From Opitutaceae bacterium (GTDB taxonomy: Bacteria; Verrucomicrobiota; Verrucomicrobiia; Opitutales; Opitutaceae), in the NCBI GenBank assembly GCA_027485815.1, contig JAIXQE010000092.1, forward strand, positions 24,931 through 88,930: DNA of 64,000 nucleotides, given 5' to 3'. Shown one piece after another: positions 19,281 to 32,545 of this stretch (position 1 is its first letter; each line of letters begins with the position of its first letter). The position numbers and the translations under genes were made by a program. The notes under the pieces were generated by a model. The model had not been told where the DNA came from. It saw only the letters and a program-made list of their open reading frames with translations, and ran no database searches.

Positions 19281-20495
19281 TCAGCCGCCCGCCGTCCGGG
19301 GCCCGGAGGCGGGAAAGCAGATCCGGCCCACCGCCTCGTCGAAGTCGGCCGCCCCGCGCAGGATCTCGATCTCCAGCCGCAGGTAATACAGCGGCAGCGG
19401 GCACGGCAGGTCGTCCCGGATGCGGACCGCGTCCTTTTCCGTGGTGACGAGGCACTCGGCGCCGTCGCGGGCGGCCTGCGCGAAAAGCTGCCCGAGGTCC
19501 TCCTCGCCGAAGCGGTAGTGGTCGAGGAATCGCTCGCGGCCGGCCAGCACCGCCCCGAGGTCGCGGAGGAACTTCTCGAAGCTCTCCGGCGTGGCGATGC
19601 CGCTGAAGGCGAACACGCGCCGGCCCTGCAGGAAGGCGAGCGGCTCCCGCCCGCCCGGCGCCTCCTCGGGACGCCCGAACCGGCGGAGGTGCCGCGGCCG
19701 GTGGGCGCATTCGATGACGTCCGCCGCGGGGTTGTGGCTGGCGATCACCCGCTCCAGCTCCGGGTCCCTCCGGCCGTCGGACTTGGTGAGGAAGACGTAG
19801 TGGGCGCGCCGGAGGTGCTTCACCGGCTCGCGCAGGATGCCGCGGGGCAGGAGGTGCCCGTTGCCGAAGGGGTTGGTCTTGTCGATCAGCAGCAGGTTCA
19901 GGCTGCCCTTCAGCGGCAGGTACTGGAACCCGTCGTCGAGCACGAGCGTGTCGCAGCCGAAGCGCCGCACCGCGTAACGGCCGGCCTGGACGCGGTTCTT
20001 GTCCACGAGGACAACCACGCCGGGCAGGTTCCGCGCGAGCATCCAGGGCTCGTCGCCGGCCTCGTCGCTGCCGAGGAGCAGCCGTTCCCCGTCGCTCACG
20101 ATGCGGGGCGGGGGCGGCTCGGCGTGGGTGAGCCGCCACCACGCACGGCGCCAGAGGGGGGCCCCGCGGCTCTTGTAACCGCGGCTGAGGATCGCGACGC
20201 GGCGGCCGCGGTCGCGGAGGGCGCGCGCGAACTTCTCCACCACCGGCGTCTTGCCCGTGCCCCCGACCGTGAGGTTGCCGACCACGACCACGAGGCAACC
20301 GAGCGGCTGGTCATGCAGGATGCGCTGCCGGTAGAGCCAGGCGCGCGACTGCGCCGCCGCGCTGAACAGCCAGGACAGGCCCTGGAGGAAGCCGCCGTAG
20401 ATCGCCGTGCCCGCGCCCGCGCGCCGCCCATAGATCACGTCCACGGTGAAAAGCTCGAGGGCGTTGAGCTGCTTCTTGAACCAGGAGGAGGACAT
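19281..20495 (-). CDS. lpxK: tetraacyldisaccharide 4'-kinase
   Basis: 404-residue inner-membrane-associated lipid A kinase that phosphorylates the 4' position of the lipid A precursor. The N-terminal hydrophobic helix (about 30-50) precedes the P-loop region [19 protein letters not shown] (72-90). [19 protein letters not shown] and [13 protein letters not shown] are the other family motifs. Start chosen at the ATG before SSSWFKKQL. Its presence shows the organism makes a lipid A-containing outer membrane. It is separated from the M29 gene by 64 bases. Confidence 0.95.
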   Translation of the reverse strand: MSSSWFKKQLNALELFTVDVIYGRRAGAGTAIYGGFLQGLSWLFSAAAQSRAWLYRQRILHDQPLGCLVVVVGNLTVGGTGKTPVVEKFARALRDRGRRVAILSRGYKSRGAPLWRRAWWRLTHAEPPPPRIVSDGERLLLGSDEAGDEPWMLARNLPGVVVLVDKNRVQAGRYAVRRFGCDTLVLDDGFQYLPLKGSLNLLLIDKTNPFGNGHLLPRGILREPVKHLRRAHYVFLTKSDGRRDPELERVIASHNPAADVIECAHRPRHLRRFGRPEEAPGGREPLAFLQGRRVFAFSGIATPESFEKFLRDLGAVLAGRERFLDHYRFGEEDLGQLFAQAARDGAECLVTTEKDAVRIRDDLPCPLPLYYLRLEIEILRGAADFDEAVGRICFPASGPRTAGG

Positions 20496-20510
20496 CGGCG
20501 AGGGGGCGAA

Positions 20511-20534
20511 ACCTAAGGTTGACGCCTCCGGCGG
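20511..20534 (-). promoter_or_regulatory. possible lpxK promoter
   Basis: On the minus strand TTAGGT (20511-20516) ends 15 bases before the lpxK ATG, and upstream of it the sequence contains a TTTACG-like box about 18 bases away. It overlaps the divergent control region of the aminotransferase gene. Weak evidence. Confidence 0.22.
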
Positions 20535-20583
20535 CGTAAACAGTTTTCGCTCGCCCGGCATCCCGCCGGCGACCCTCCGCCCT

Positions 20584-21675
20584 ATGAGCTACAAACTTTT
20601 CATTCCCGGCCCGATCGCCGTCTCCGAGAAGACCCTCCGCGCGATGGCCCGCCCGATGATCGGCCACCGCACCACCGAGTTCGTCGCGCTCTACCAGGCG
20701 ATCCAGCCCGAGCTGCAGGCCCTGGCCGGCACCCGCGACCCGGTCTACCTGTCCACCAGCAGCGCCTGGGGCGTCATGGAGGGAGCCCTGCGCAGCGTCA
20801 CCCGGCGCAAGGTGCTGAACTGCATGAACGGGGCGTTCTCGGACAAGTGGTACGACGTCTCCCTGCGGGCCGGGAAGGCCGCCACCGCCCTCCGCTTCGA
20901 CTGGGGCAAGCCCGTCGATCCCGACGCCGTGCGCCGCGAGCTCGCCACCGGCGGCTACGACGCGATCACGCTCATCCACAACGAGACCTCGTGCGGCTGC
21001 ATGAGCGACCTGCCGGCCCTGATGCGCGTGATCCGCGAGTTCCCCGACGTCATCTCGATCGTCGACACGGTCAGCTCCTTCAGCGCGATGCCCCTGCCGA
21101 AGGACGAGCTGGGCATCGACATCCTCATCACCGGCTCGCAGAAGGCGCTCGCGCTGCCGCCGGGCCTCGCCCTGGTCTCGGCCTCCGCCCGCGCCCTCGA
21201 GCGCGCCGCGGGCACCGAGGGCCGCGGGTACTACTTCGACCTGGTCGAGTTCCAGAAGAACCACGAGCAGGGGATGACCCCGAGCACGCCCGCGATCTCC
21301 CTGATCTACGCGCTGCAGTCCAAGCTCGAGGACATCCGCGCCGAGGGGATCGCCAACCGCCACGCGCGCCACGCCCGGCTCAACCGCACGGTGCGCGAAC
21401 ACGTCCTCGCCAAGGGCTTCACGATGTTCCCGCCGCCGGGCTTCGGCTCGGTGACGCTGAACTGCTTCGCGAACAACCTCGGCTACGACCTCGGCGCCCT
21501 GAACAAGACGCTCAAGTCCAAGCACGGCCTCGTGATCGACGGCGGCTACGGCAAGCTGAAGGGGAAGACCTTCCGCATCTCGAACATGGGCGACGAAACC
21601 GACGAGACGATCGCCGCGCTGCTCCGCGCCTTCGACGCGGCACTCGCCGAGACGCCGCGCGTCCCCGCGGCCTGA
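20584..21675 (+). CDS. class V pyridoxal-phosphate aminotransferase (serine/alanine-glyoxylate type)
   Basis: 363-residue PLP enzyme of the alanine-glyoxylate/serine-glyoxylate/purine-catabolism aminotransferase group. The N-terminus [17 protein letters not shown] and GHRTTEF are typical. The internal-aldimine lysine is K187 in [13 protein letters not shown], and [10 protein letters not shown] contains the PLP-contacting Asp161. Start chosen at the ATG 20584, following a TTGACG box about 40 bases upstream. Substrates could be serine, alanine or (S)-ureidoglycine. With no pathway neighbours, I leave the symbol blank. Confidence 0.9.
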   Translation: MSYKLFIPGPIAVSEKTLRAMARPMIGHRTTEFVALYQAIQPELQALAGTRDPVYLSTSSAWGVMEGALRSVTRRKVLNCMNGAFSDKWYDVSLRAGKAATALRFDWGKPVDPDAVRRELATGGYDAITLIHNETSCGCMSDLPALMRVIREFPDVISIVDTVSSFSAMPLPKDELGIDILITGSQKALALPPGLALVSASARALERAAGTEGRGYYFDLVEFQKNHEQGMTPSTPAISLIYALQSKLEDIRAEGIANRHARHARLNRTVREHVLAKGFTMFPPPGFGSVTLNCFANNLGYDLGALNKTLKSKHGLVIDGGYGKLKGKTFRISNMGDETDETIAALLRAFDAALAETPRVPAA

Positions 21676-21710
21676 GCCGCCGGCGGCGCCGTTCGCGCGC
21701 GCGAAAAAAA

Positions 21711-21721
21711 CTAGGTCTTGC
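21711..21721 (+). promoter_or_regulatory. putative promoter element CTAGGTCTTGC before topB
   Basis: CTAGGTCTTGC ends 34 bases before the topB ATG and follows an A7 run (21704-21710), the most AT-rich spot in the neighbourhood. It is nearly identical to the elements before ilvD and murJ. The A-tract may act as an UP-like or bendable sequence. Confidence 0.38.
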
Positions 21722-21755
21722 ACTTCACGGGCGCGCCGGTAGCGGGTCGCGTCCC

Positions 21756-24554
<2,799 letters not shown>

Positions 24555-24577
24555 TTCCGGCCGCGCGGGAAATTACC

Positions 24578-24582
24578 CTTGC
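24578..24582 (+). promoter_or_regulatory. possible promoter box CTTGC upstream of aldolase
   Basis: CTTGC preceded by AATTACC lies 47-51 bases before the aldolase ATG, in the 74-base gap after topB. It resembles the other CTTGC boxes in the window but is the least similar in its upstream half. Confidence 0.22.
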
Positions 24583-24628
24583 CCCGGGCGGCGCGCATCC
24601 GGACGCTCCTCGTGAACCTTTTCCGTCC

Positions 24629-25579
24629 ATGATCGTCACCACCGCGCAGCTGTTCCAGCACGCCTACGGCAAGTACGCCGTCGGCGCCTACAACATCAAC
24701 AACGCCGAGCAGGCGATGGGCCTCTTCCGGGGCTGCATCGAGTCGCAGGCCCCCTTCATCATCCAGATCTCGAAGGGCGCGCGGAAGTACACCGACAAGC
24801 GGATGCTGGAGGCCATCATCCGCGCCGCCGGCGACATCTTCCCGGAGGCGATCTTCGCCGTCCATCTGGACCACGGCGACGAGGAGACCTGCTACGACTG
24901 CATCAACTCCGGCTTCTTCAGCTCGGTGATGATCGACGCCTCCCATGACCCCTTCGACCAGAACGTGGCCATCACCCGCCGCGTGGTCGAGAAGGCTCAC
25001 GCGAAGGGCATCTCGGTCGAGGCGGAGCTGGGGATGCTCGGCGGCGTCGAGGAGGACATCAAGGTCGAGGAAGGGCACGCCTGCCTCACCGACCCCGAGG
25101 AAGCCAAGGAGTTCGTGGCGCGCACGGGCTGCGATTCGCTCGCCTGCGCCATCGGCACCTCGCACGGCGCCTTCAAGTTCAAGGGCAAGCAGTCTCTCCA
25201 CTTCGACGTGCTGCAGAAGATCAAGGACCGTCTCCCCGGCTTCCCGCTCGTGATGCACGGCAGCTCCAGCGTGCCGAAGGACGAGGTCGACCGCATCAAC
25301 CGCGCGGGCGGCCAGATCAAGGACTCGATGGGCGTGGACCCCAACGAATACCTGCCGGCGGCGCGCCTCGGCGTGACCAAGGTCAACATCGACACCGATG
25401 GTCGCCTGGTCTGGACCCGCGTGCACCGCGAGTTCTTCCGCGACAAGCCGGCGGAGTTCGATTTCCGCCCGCCCGGCAAGGTCTTCATCGACGAATACGC
25501 CAAGTTCATCGGCAGCCGGAACCAGCTGCTCGGCAGCGCCGGCCAGCTCGCGAGCCTGCGCGCCAGCCTCGGCCGCTGA
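24629..25579 (+). CDS. fba: class II fructose-bisphosphate aldolase
   Basis: 316-residue Zn-dependent aldolase of glycolysis and gluconeogenesis. VGAYNINNAEQA, the catalytic and zinc motif AVHLDHGD (Asp81, His82), MIDASH, EAELGMLGG and LVMHGSSSVP are all canonical. NIDTDGRLVWT near residue 250 contacts substrate phosphate. The C-terminus (FIGSRNQLLGSAGQLASL) is like the longer class II type found in many non-enteric bacteria. Tagatose-bisphosphate aldolase is the main alternative. Confidence 0.94.
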   Translation: MIVTTAQLFQHAYGKYAVGAYNINNAEQAMGLFRGCIESQAPFIIQISKGARKYTDKRMLEAIIRAAGDIFPEAIFAVHLDHGDEETCYDCINSGFFSSVMIDASHDPFDQNVAITRRVVEKAHAKGISVEAELGMLGGVEEDIKVEEGHACLTDPEEAKEFVARTGCDSLACAIGTSHGAFKFKGKQSLHFDVLQKIKDRLPGFPLVMHGSSSVPKDEVDRINRAGGQIKDSMGVDPNEYLPAARLGVTKVNIDTDGRLVWTRVHREFFRDKPAEFDFRPPGKVFIDEYAKFIGSRNQLLGSAGQLASLRASLGR

Positions 25580-25613
25580 CGCGGTGGGCCGCTCGCCGGC
25601 TCTTTCCCCGGAT

Positions 25614-26972
25614 ATGATCCCGACGCTCCCTCCTTGGCCGGTGGGAGCGTTTTTGTTCCTGGCGCTCGCCGCCTTGCCGCCCGCACCGGTCCGGGCGGCG
25701 GACTGGCCGCATTGGCATGGCCCGCAACGGGACAGCGTCTGGCGGGAGACCGGCGTATTGGCCGCTTTCCCGGCCGGCGGTCCGCCCGTGCGCTGGCGCA
25801 CTCCCGTCGCGGCCGGCTACAGCAGCCCGGTCGTCGCCGGCGGGCGCGTCTTCCTGCTCGACCGGCCGCGGTCGCAGACCCGCGGCAACACCGGCGGCGC
25901 CCTCAAGCGGATGGCCGAGCCCGGCATCGAGCGGGTGGTCTGCCTCGACGAGCGCTCCGGCCGCGTCCTCTGGACGCACGAGTACGACTGTCCTTACGAC
26001 CTGAGCTACCCTTCCGGCCCGCGCGCGGCGCCGGAGGTGGACGGCGACCGCGTGTACACCCTGGGCGCGGAGGGCCACCTGCATTGCCTCGAGGTGGCGA
26101 CCGGCCGCGTGCTCTGGTCCCGGCACTACCCGCGCGACTTCGCCGCCCGCACCCCGCTCTGGGGCTTCGCCTCCGCCCCCGTGGTGGAGGGAGACCTGCT
26201 GGTGTGCCTGACGGGCGGGGAGGCCCACACCGTACACGCGCTGGACAAGCGCACCGGCGAGGTCCGCTGGCGGGCCCTGCCCCCGCGGGAGCCGGGTTAC
26301 TCCACCCCGGTGGTGGTGACGGCCGGCGGCACCCGGCAACTGCTCGCGTGGGACGCGGAGGCCATCTCCGGGCTTCGGCCGGCCACGGGAGAGGTCCTGT
26401 GGAGCGTGCCGTTCAAGACGAAGCTCGCCCACGCCATCGGTTCGCCGCGCCTCGTCGGCGACCGGCTGTTGCTTTCGACCTTTTTCGACGGCTCCAAGCT
26501 GCTGCGGCTGGCCGCGGATCGCCCTGCCGCGGAGGAGGTCTGGAGCATCCGCGGCCCGAGCGAGACGAGGACGGAGGGGCTGCACAGCCTGATGAGCACC
26601 CCGTTCATCGCCGACGGCCACATCTACGGCGTCTGCGCCTTCGGCCAATTGCGGTGCCTCCGGCTCGACACCGGCGAACGCATCTGGGAGACGCTCGCGC
26701 CGACGACCGCCGGCGGCAAGCCGGCCCGCCACGTCACCGCCTTCCTGGTCCGTCACGAGGACCGTTTCTTCCTCTACAACGAGCTGGGGCAGTTGCTGCT
26801 CCTGCGGCTCACGCCGGCCGGCTGCGAGGAACTGGGCCGCGCCCAACTGGTGAAGCCCACCAACCGGGCCGGCGTCCGGGAAGTCCACTGGTCCCATCCC
26901 GCCTTCGCCAACCGCTCGGTCCTCGTGCGCAACGACGAGGAGATCGCCTCCTTCGACCTGAGCGCGCGCTAG
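25614..26972 (+). CDS. exported PQQ-like beta-propeller protein
   Basis: 452-residue secreted protein with a signal peptide (about 1-28, PVGAFLFLALAALPPAPVRA) followed by ADWPHWHGPQRDSVW, a mature start shared by many Verrucomicrobiota and Planctomycetota PQQ-repeat proteins. At least five propeller blades with the pattern DxRSGxVLW (VVCLDERSGRVLWTHEY, CLEVATGRVLWSRHY, HALDKRTGEVRWRAL, GLRPATGEVLWSVPF, CLRLDTGERIWETLA) are visible. There is no evidence for actual PQQ binding or for the BamB lipobox. It probably acts as a structural or sensory propeller. It is the last gene of the plus-strand run, convergent with the M50 protease. Confidence 0.85.
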   Translation: MIPTLPPWPVGAFLFLALAALPPAPVRAADWPHWHGPQRDSVWRETGVLAAFPAGGPPVRWRTPVAAGYSSPVVAGGRVFLLDRPRSQTRGNTGGALKRMAEPGIERVVCLDERSGRVLWTHEYDCPYDLSYPSGPRAAPEVDGDRVYTLGAEGHLHCLEVATGRVLWSRHYPRDFAARTPLWGFASAPVVEGDLLVCLTGGEAHTVHALDKRTGEVRWRALPPREPGYSTPVVVTAGGTRQLLAWDAEAISGLRPATGEVLWSVPFKTKLAHAIGSPRLVGDRLLLSTFFDGSKLLRLAADRPAAEEVWSIRGPSETRTEGLHSLMSTPFIADGHIYGVCAFGQLRCLRLDTGERIWETLAPTTAGGKPARHVTAFLVRHEDRFFLYNELGQLLLLRLTPAGCEELGRAQLVKPTNRAGVREVHWSHPAFANRSVLVRNDEEIASFDLSAR

Positions 26973-26977
26973 GGCGA

Positions 26978-27009
26978 GCGGCCGCGGACGACTTCAGACC
27001 GGCGGCCGC
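26978..27009. terminator. possible bidirectional hairpin between convergent genes
   Basis: Two copies of the palindrome GCGGCCGC (26978-26985 and 27002-27009) can pair as an eight-base GC stem around a 16-base loop, spanning the junction of the convergent propeller and M50 genes. No T-run is present. Chance formation in such GC-rich DNA is possible. Confidence 0.25.
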
Positions 27010-27761
27010 GTCCCCTGCGCGATGCTCTGGGCCCGCAGGCGCTCCACCGTCAGGCGAAAATGCTCCTCCTCCTCCGCGCGGCGGCGCGCGCCGCGGTACT
27101 CCATTTCACCGACGATGAAGACGAAGAGGAACAACAGGATCGCGAGCGGCTGATGGAAGTAGGCCGCCACCGCGCCCGCGACCGCCACGACCTTGCCGAC
27201 CGTGGCCGCCCAGAACGTGGCGCGCACGTAGTCCATCCGTCCCGCCAGCACCGCCCGCAGCACCCGCCCCCCGTCCATCGGGAAGGCCGGCACCAGGTTG
27301 AACGTCCCCATCAGCAGGTTCCACGAGAGCAGGAAATCCAGCGATCCGGCCAAACCCGGCAGGCCCCCGGGCGCGTCCTCCCCGGCCACCGGCAGGACGC
27401 GCAGCACGAGCCAGAGCAACGCGGCCAGCACGAAGTTGACGGCCGGTCCGGCCAGGCTGATCACCACCTCGCGCCCGGGCTCCCGGGGAATGCCGTCAAA
27501 CTCGGCCACGCCGCCGATCGGGAGCAGGAGGATCCGCGAGACCCCGATCCCGTAGCGCCGGGCGGCGAAGCAATGCCCGAGCTCATGGAGGACCACGCAG
27601 ATGAAGAAGGCGATCAGGACCCCGCTGTGCCACCACATCCCGGTCCAGCCCGCCTCCCGCCATCCCTGCCACGCGTTGAAGCCGAGCAGCAGGTAGAACG
27701 AGAAGTGCAGCGAAAGCTGGATCCCCGCCACGCGGAAAAGGTTCGTTGACCAGCCGAGCAT
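26994..27761 (-). CDS. site-2 protease family (M50) membrane zinc metalloprotease
   Basis: 255-residue rhomboid-like-sized membrane protease of the SpoIVFB/sterol-regulatory type. The zinc motif HELGH (59-63) lies in a membrane helix, and [12 protein letters not shown] supplies the third ligand, Asp163. About five to six hydrophobic helices, with no PDZ or CBS domain, match the short non-CBS form. Start chosen at the ATG 27761, which gives [18 protein letters not shown]. It diverges from the NtrC-type regulator 88 bases away. Its substrate is unknown; regulated intramembrane proteolysis of an anti-sigma factor is a family role only. Confidence 0.92.
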   Translation of the reverse strand: MLGWSTNLFRVAGIQLSLHFSFYLLLGFNAWQGWREAGWTGMWWHSGVLIAFFICVVLHELGHCFAARRYGIGVSRILLLPIGGVAEFDGIPREPGREVVISLAGPAVNFVLAALLWLVLRVLPVAGEDAPGGLPGLAGSLDFLLSWNLLMGTFNLVPAFPMDGGRVLRAVLAGRMDYVRATFWAATVGKVVAVAGAVAAYFHQPLAILLFLFVFIVGEMEYRGARRRAEEEEHFRLTVERLRAQSIAQGTRPPV

Positions 27762-27849
27762 CGCCGGCGAAAGAATCCCCCGAGCGCCACGATGGCGAGC
27801 GCGCAGTGCGGCCCCGGCCCGCCGCGCCCGCCGCGAGCGCCCGCCCGCC

Positions 27850-29330
<1,481 letters not shown>

Positions 29331-29334
<4 letters not shown>

Positions 29335-29957
29335 ACGCCCCGCTGCGCCTCGTCCTCGCCTCCGGTAATCCGCACAAGGCGGCCGAGATGCGCGCCCTCG
29401 CGGCCGACTCCCGTCTCCCCTTGGAATTCCTCTCCGCGACCGCCTTCGGCGGGATGCCGCCCGTGGTGGAGGACACCGGCACCTTCTCCGGCAACGCCCG
29501 CCGGAAGGCCCGGGCACTGCTCGACCGCCTCCCGGCCGGCCATTGGTCGCTGGCCGACGACAGCGGCCTGTGCGTCGACGCCCTCGAGGGCGCGCCCGGC
29601 GTCGAGTCCGCCTACTACGCCGGCCCCGCGGGCGACGCGGCCGCGAACCTCGCGAAGCTCGTCACGGCGATGACGGACGTGCCGCCCGCGCGCCGGGGCG
29701 CGCATTTCGTCTGCGTGCTGTGCCTGCTGGATCCCTCGGGCCGCGAGAGCCTCTTCGAGGGCCGGTGCGCCGGGCGACTCGCCGCGGCTCCGGACGGCGG
29801 CGGGGGCTTCGGCTACGACCCGCTCTTCATCCCGGAGGGGCAAACCGCCACCCTCGCCCGGCTCGGCGACGCGGCGAAGAACGCCCTCAGCCACCGGGCG
29901 CGGGCGTGGTCCGCCCTCGCGGCGGCGTTCCGCCACGGGATGCTGGGCCCGGCCTGA
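29331..29957 (+). CDS. rdgB: non-canonical purine NTP pyrophosphatase
   Basis: 208-residue RdgB/HAM1 enzyme that hydrolyses dITP, ITP and XTP to monophosphates, keeping them out of [59 protein letters not shown] and [15 protein letters not shown] are the family motifs. It initiates with TTG at 29331, overlapping the stop of the regulator gene (TTGA); no ATG fits the N-terminus. It ends convergently 12 bases from the two-domain esterase. Confidence 0.95.
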
Positions 29958-29973
29958 GGCGGCGCGCCCTCAG
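29954..29973. terminator. possible bidirectional hairpin between convergent genes
   Basis: CTGAGG (29954-29959) pairs with CCTCAG (29968-29973) around an eight-base loop. The stem contains the stop codons of rdgB and of the opposing esterase gene, as at 16147-16168. No T-run. Confidence 0.28.
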
Positions 29974-32132
29974 CGGAGGAGCCACGCCACCGCAGCCGCC
30001 AATCCGCCCTCCGCAGGACCGCGGTGGCGCTCGAGCTGGGCCGTCCCGCCCGCCGCGGCATACACGCGCGCGGCAATGGGCTCGCCTTCCGGCTCCCCGC
30101 CGACCCAGAGGGGATGCGGGGCGCTGAGCGCCAGCAGCCCCGGCACATCGAGGTACTTCGCTCCGCCCGGCAGGAACCGCGGATCCCGGTAATCGAGCAG
30201 CGAGGCGAACCGGAAACCGCCGGTGAACACGGCGGCCCGGGCGATCTCCCCACCCGCCAGCGCGCGGCTCGCGGCGGCCACGGGCCCCAGTTCGCCGAGA
30301 CCCAGCAGGTCAACCTGGCGTACCCCCGGACGTTCCCGCGCGAAGCGGGCGAGGGTCAGCAGATCGTGCGCGCGCTGGGCGAAGAGCGACGCGTTGTACC
30401 CGTGCGTGTACCCGGCGAATTCCCGCGGATTGCGCACCACGCGCGTCGGCCCCGGCGGCTCCGCCGCGGCAACGAACTCCCCCTGGAAGAGGAGATCCGC
30501 GGCGAGCACCGCGTGACCGGCGGCGAGCAGGCGGGAGACCTCCGGCCGGAGGCCACCCTGCGCGTCACGCAGGCCGGCCTTCCCCGCGGGGTCCGCCCAG
30601 AGCACCACGCGGCCGGAGGCCCGCACCGGTTCCAGCAGCACCGCCGGCAACTCCTCGCGGTGCGTCTCGTTCCGCACGCGGCCGGAAAGCTCCCGGAACT
30701 CCCCGCGGTCGACACTCGTCGCGGCGATCCAGCGGGTCGCGCCCGCCGTCTCCCGGTCGCGCCCGAGGGCCGCCGCGAAGCCGCCCCCGACGAGTTCCCG
30801 GAAGCGCTGCGGCTGCGGCACCGCCGCCTCCAGCTGGCGGCGCGCGTCCTCGTCCCACCAGCGCAGCAGCGCGCGCTCGAAGGCCGGATCCTCCTCGCGC
30901 GGCGCGGGATGCCCCGGCCCCCACACCGTCAGCTGCTCGCGGGTCAGCGGCACGTAGTCCCGCTCGATCACCGGCTCCTGCTGGCCGAGCCGGAAATGCT
31001 GGTTGAGGAACGTGTAGAAGGCGGACCGCGCCACCGCGTTGTAATTGTGGGGAAAGTGCTCCCCGCGGTGCAGGTGCACGTGCTTCGGCGCGCCGAGCAG
31101 CGCGTAGAGGCGCTGGAGCTCGGGGAATCCCTTGGTCGACATCTCGCGCGTCCAGTCGTTCGCCGTGGTCATCCCCTGGGGACCGGGGGCGAAGAGCGCG
31201 GCGAACTCGACGTTCCCGGTGCCGATGCGCAGCAGGGACGCGTTTTCGCAGGTGCAGCCGCCCTGCATCGCGGTGCTGACCATCACCGCGGGGAAGGAGA
31301 GCTTCACGCGCGGATCAATCGCCGCCAGCAGCATCGTCTGCGTGCCGCCGCCGCTGGCGCCGGTGATGGCCACGCGCTCGGGGTCCACCTCCGGCAGGCC
31401 GAGCACGAAGTCCAGCGCACGCACCGCGTTCCAGGTTTGCAGGCCCATCACGCTCTGCAGCCGCGACTCGGCGGGAGTGCTGTAGAGGCCCCAGTTCTCC
31501 ACCGTGTTCATCTCCGGCCGTTGCTTGGCGAAGCGGTGGATGACCTGCGCCGAGAACTGCCGCGCGTCGGAGTCGCTCAGCATGTCCCATTGCCAGACCA
31601 CGCAGCCCATGCGCGCCAGTTGCACGCACAGCGACTGGAACCGGCTGCGGCCGCCCTGCTCGAAACGCTCCGCGCCGGTCGCAAGCTCCAGCCGCAGCTT
31701 CGCCTCGGTCTCCTCCGAGAGGCGCGCGTCCTTCCAGTGCCCGTGCGCGAAGAGGACCGCGGGGACGCGCCCCGTCGGACGCAGCGGGCGGTAGAGGTTG
31801 CCGGTGACGAAAAAGCCGGGCGCGCTCTCGAAGTAGACCTTCTCGACGGCGTAGCCTTCGCGCTCGATCCGGCCATGGATCACCGGTTGCAGCGGCGCCC
31901 GCGTGGGCATCGGCCACAGCCCTTGCGAGACCAGAATCTGCCGCTGGACGACGGCGCGGCGTGTCGTCCACTCCGCGGCCGTGGCCGGCGGCGTGAACGG
32001 GAAATAGCCGTCGAGGTCCTTCAACGGCTGCAGGCGGATGTCGTCGGGCAACTGTCCCGGGGGCAGGACGCGCGGGGTGGCGGCGGGGAGGGAGGCCAGG
32101 AGGCCGCACGCAAGGGCGAGGGGTAGGCGCAT
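29970..32132 (-). CDS. secreted two-domain alpha/beta-hydrolase (acetylxylan-esterase-like)
   Basis: 720-residue exported protein (signal about 1-19). The first alpha/beta-hydrolase domain (about 90-385) has FAHGHWKD as oxyanion region, the nucleophile motif TGASGGG (Ser260) and downstream His candidates in HLHRGEHFPHN. The second half (about 420-720) has the same fold order but its nucleophile elbow reads GLGELG with no serine, so it looks catalytically dead. Such proteins in Verrucomicrobiota are annotated as acetylxylan esterases or dienelactone-hydrolase-like enzymes, so glycan de-esterification is likely but unproven. It diverges from the small membrane-protein gene. Confidence 0.85.
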   Translation of the reverse strand: MRLPLALACGLLASLPAATPRVLPPGQLPDDIRLQPLKDLDGYFPFTPPATAAEWTTRRAVVQRQILVSQGLWPMPTRAPLQPVIHGRIEREGYAVEKVYFESAPGFFVTGNLYRPLRPTGRVPAVLFAHGHWKDARLSEETEAKLRLELATGAERFEQGGRSRFQSLCVQLARMGCVVWQWDMLSDSDARQFSAQVIHRFAKQRPEMNTVENWGLYSTPAESRLQSVMGLQTWNAVRALDFVLGLPEVDPERVAITGASGGGTQTMLLAAIDPRVKLSFPAVMVSTAMQGGCTCENASLLRIGTGNVEFAALFAPGPQGMTTANDWTREMSTKGFPELQRLYALLGAPKHVHLHRGEHFPHNYNAVARSAFYTFLNQHFRLGQQEPVIERDYVPLTREQLTVWGPGHPAPREEDPAFERALLRWWDEDARRQLEAAVPQPQRFRELVGGGFAAALGRDRETAGATRWIAATSVDRGEFRELSGRVRNETHREELPAVLLEPVRASGRVVLWADPAGKAGLRDAQGGLRPEVSRLLAAGHAVLAADLLFQGEFVAAAEPPGPTRVVRNPREFAGYTHGYNASLFAQRAHDLLTLARFARERPGVRQVDLLGLGELGPVAAASRALAGGEIARAAVFTGGFRFASLLDYRDPRFLPGGAKYLDVPGLLALSAPHPLWVGGEPEGEPIAARVYAAAGGTAQLERHRGPAEGGLAAAVAWLLR

Positions 32133-32195
32133 GGGATCGGGGGGTGCGGGAGCAGATCAGGCCCGGACCGCACCGGCCAAGCGAATTTGCCGGCG

Positions 32196-32207
32196 CTACA
32201 GACTTGC
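32196..32207 (+). promoter_or_regulatory. putative promoter element CTACAGACTTGC
   Basis: CTACAGACTTGC ends 35 bases before the ATG of the small membrane-protein gene. It is a looser match to the composite element before ilvD, topB and murJ, with one extra base before CTTGC. Confidence 0.28.
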
Positions 32208-32242
32208 CGGCCCGCCGCGGTCCCGCTTTCTGACCTGCACCA

Positions 32243-32491
32243 ATGACACTCCCCAAGGAGAAAGCCTGGTTCTTCGCGAAGACCTACGGTTGGGGCTGGG
32301 GTATGCCTCAGCGCTGGCAGGGCTGGGTCGTAATCGGGGCGTTCTTCGCCGCGCTGGGGGCCGCCACGCCGCTCCTGCCGCGTCACCCGCTCTGGTATGT
32401 GATCGCCGTCAATGCCGCCGCCGCCGCGCTGATCGGCATCTGCTGGTGGAAGGGCGAGCGCCCCCGCTGGCGCTGGGGCGACGAGACCTGA
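32243..32491 (+). CDS. small uncharacterised two-helix membrane protein (82 aa)
   Basis: 82-residue protein with two predicted transmembrane helices (about 27-45 and 50-68). They are separated by PRHPLW, a short turn, and flanked by a Trp/Gly-rich N-terminus (WFFAKTYGWGWGMPQRW) and a basic, Trp-rich C-terminus. It has its own upstream region and precedes two sulfatase genes on the same strand by 54 bases. The family resemblance is to small DUF-type inner-membrane proteins of unknown role. Function unknown. Confidence 0.75.
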   Translation: MTLPKEKAWFFAKTYGWGWGMPQRWQGWVVIGAFFAALGAATPLLPRHPLWYVIAVNAAAAALIGICWWKGERPRWRWGDET

Positions 32492-32545
32492 GCGGCTTGG
32501 GTCTTGGCAGCGGGATCCGGAACGACACAGGCTGACTGCCCCGCC

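Noticed and set aside
21704..21710. A7 run as an intrinsic terminator for the aminotransferase gene
   Set aside because: On the coding strand it would need T residues; the run is A and precedes topB, so it more likely belongs to that promoter.
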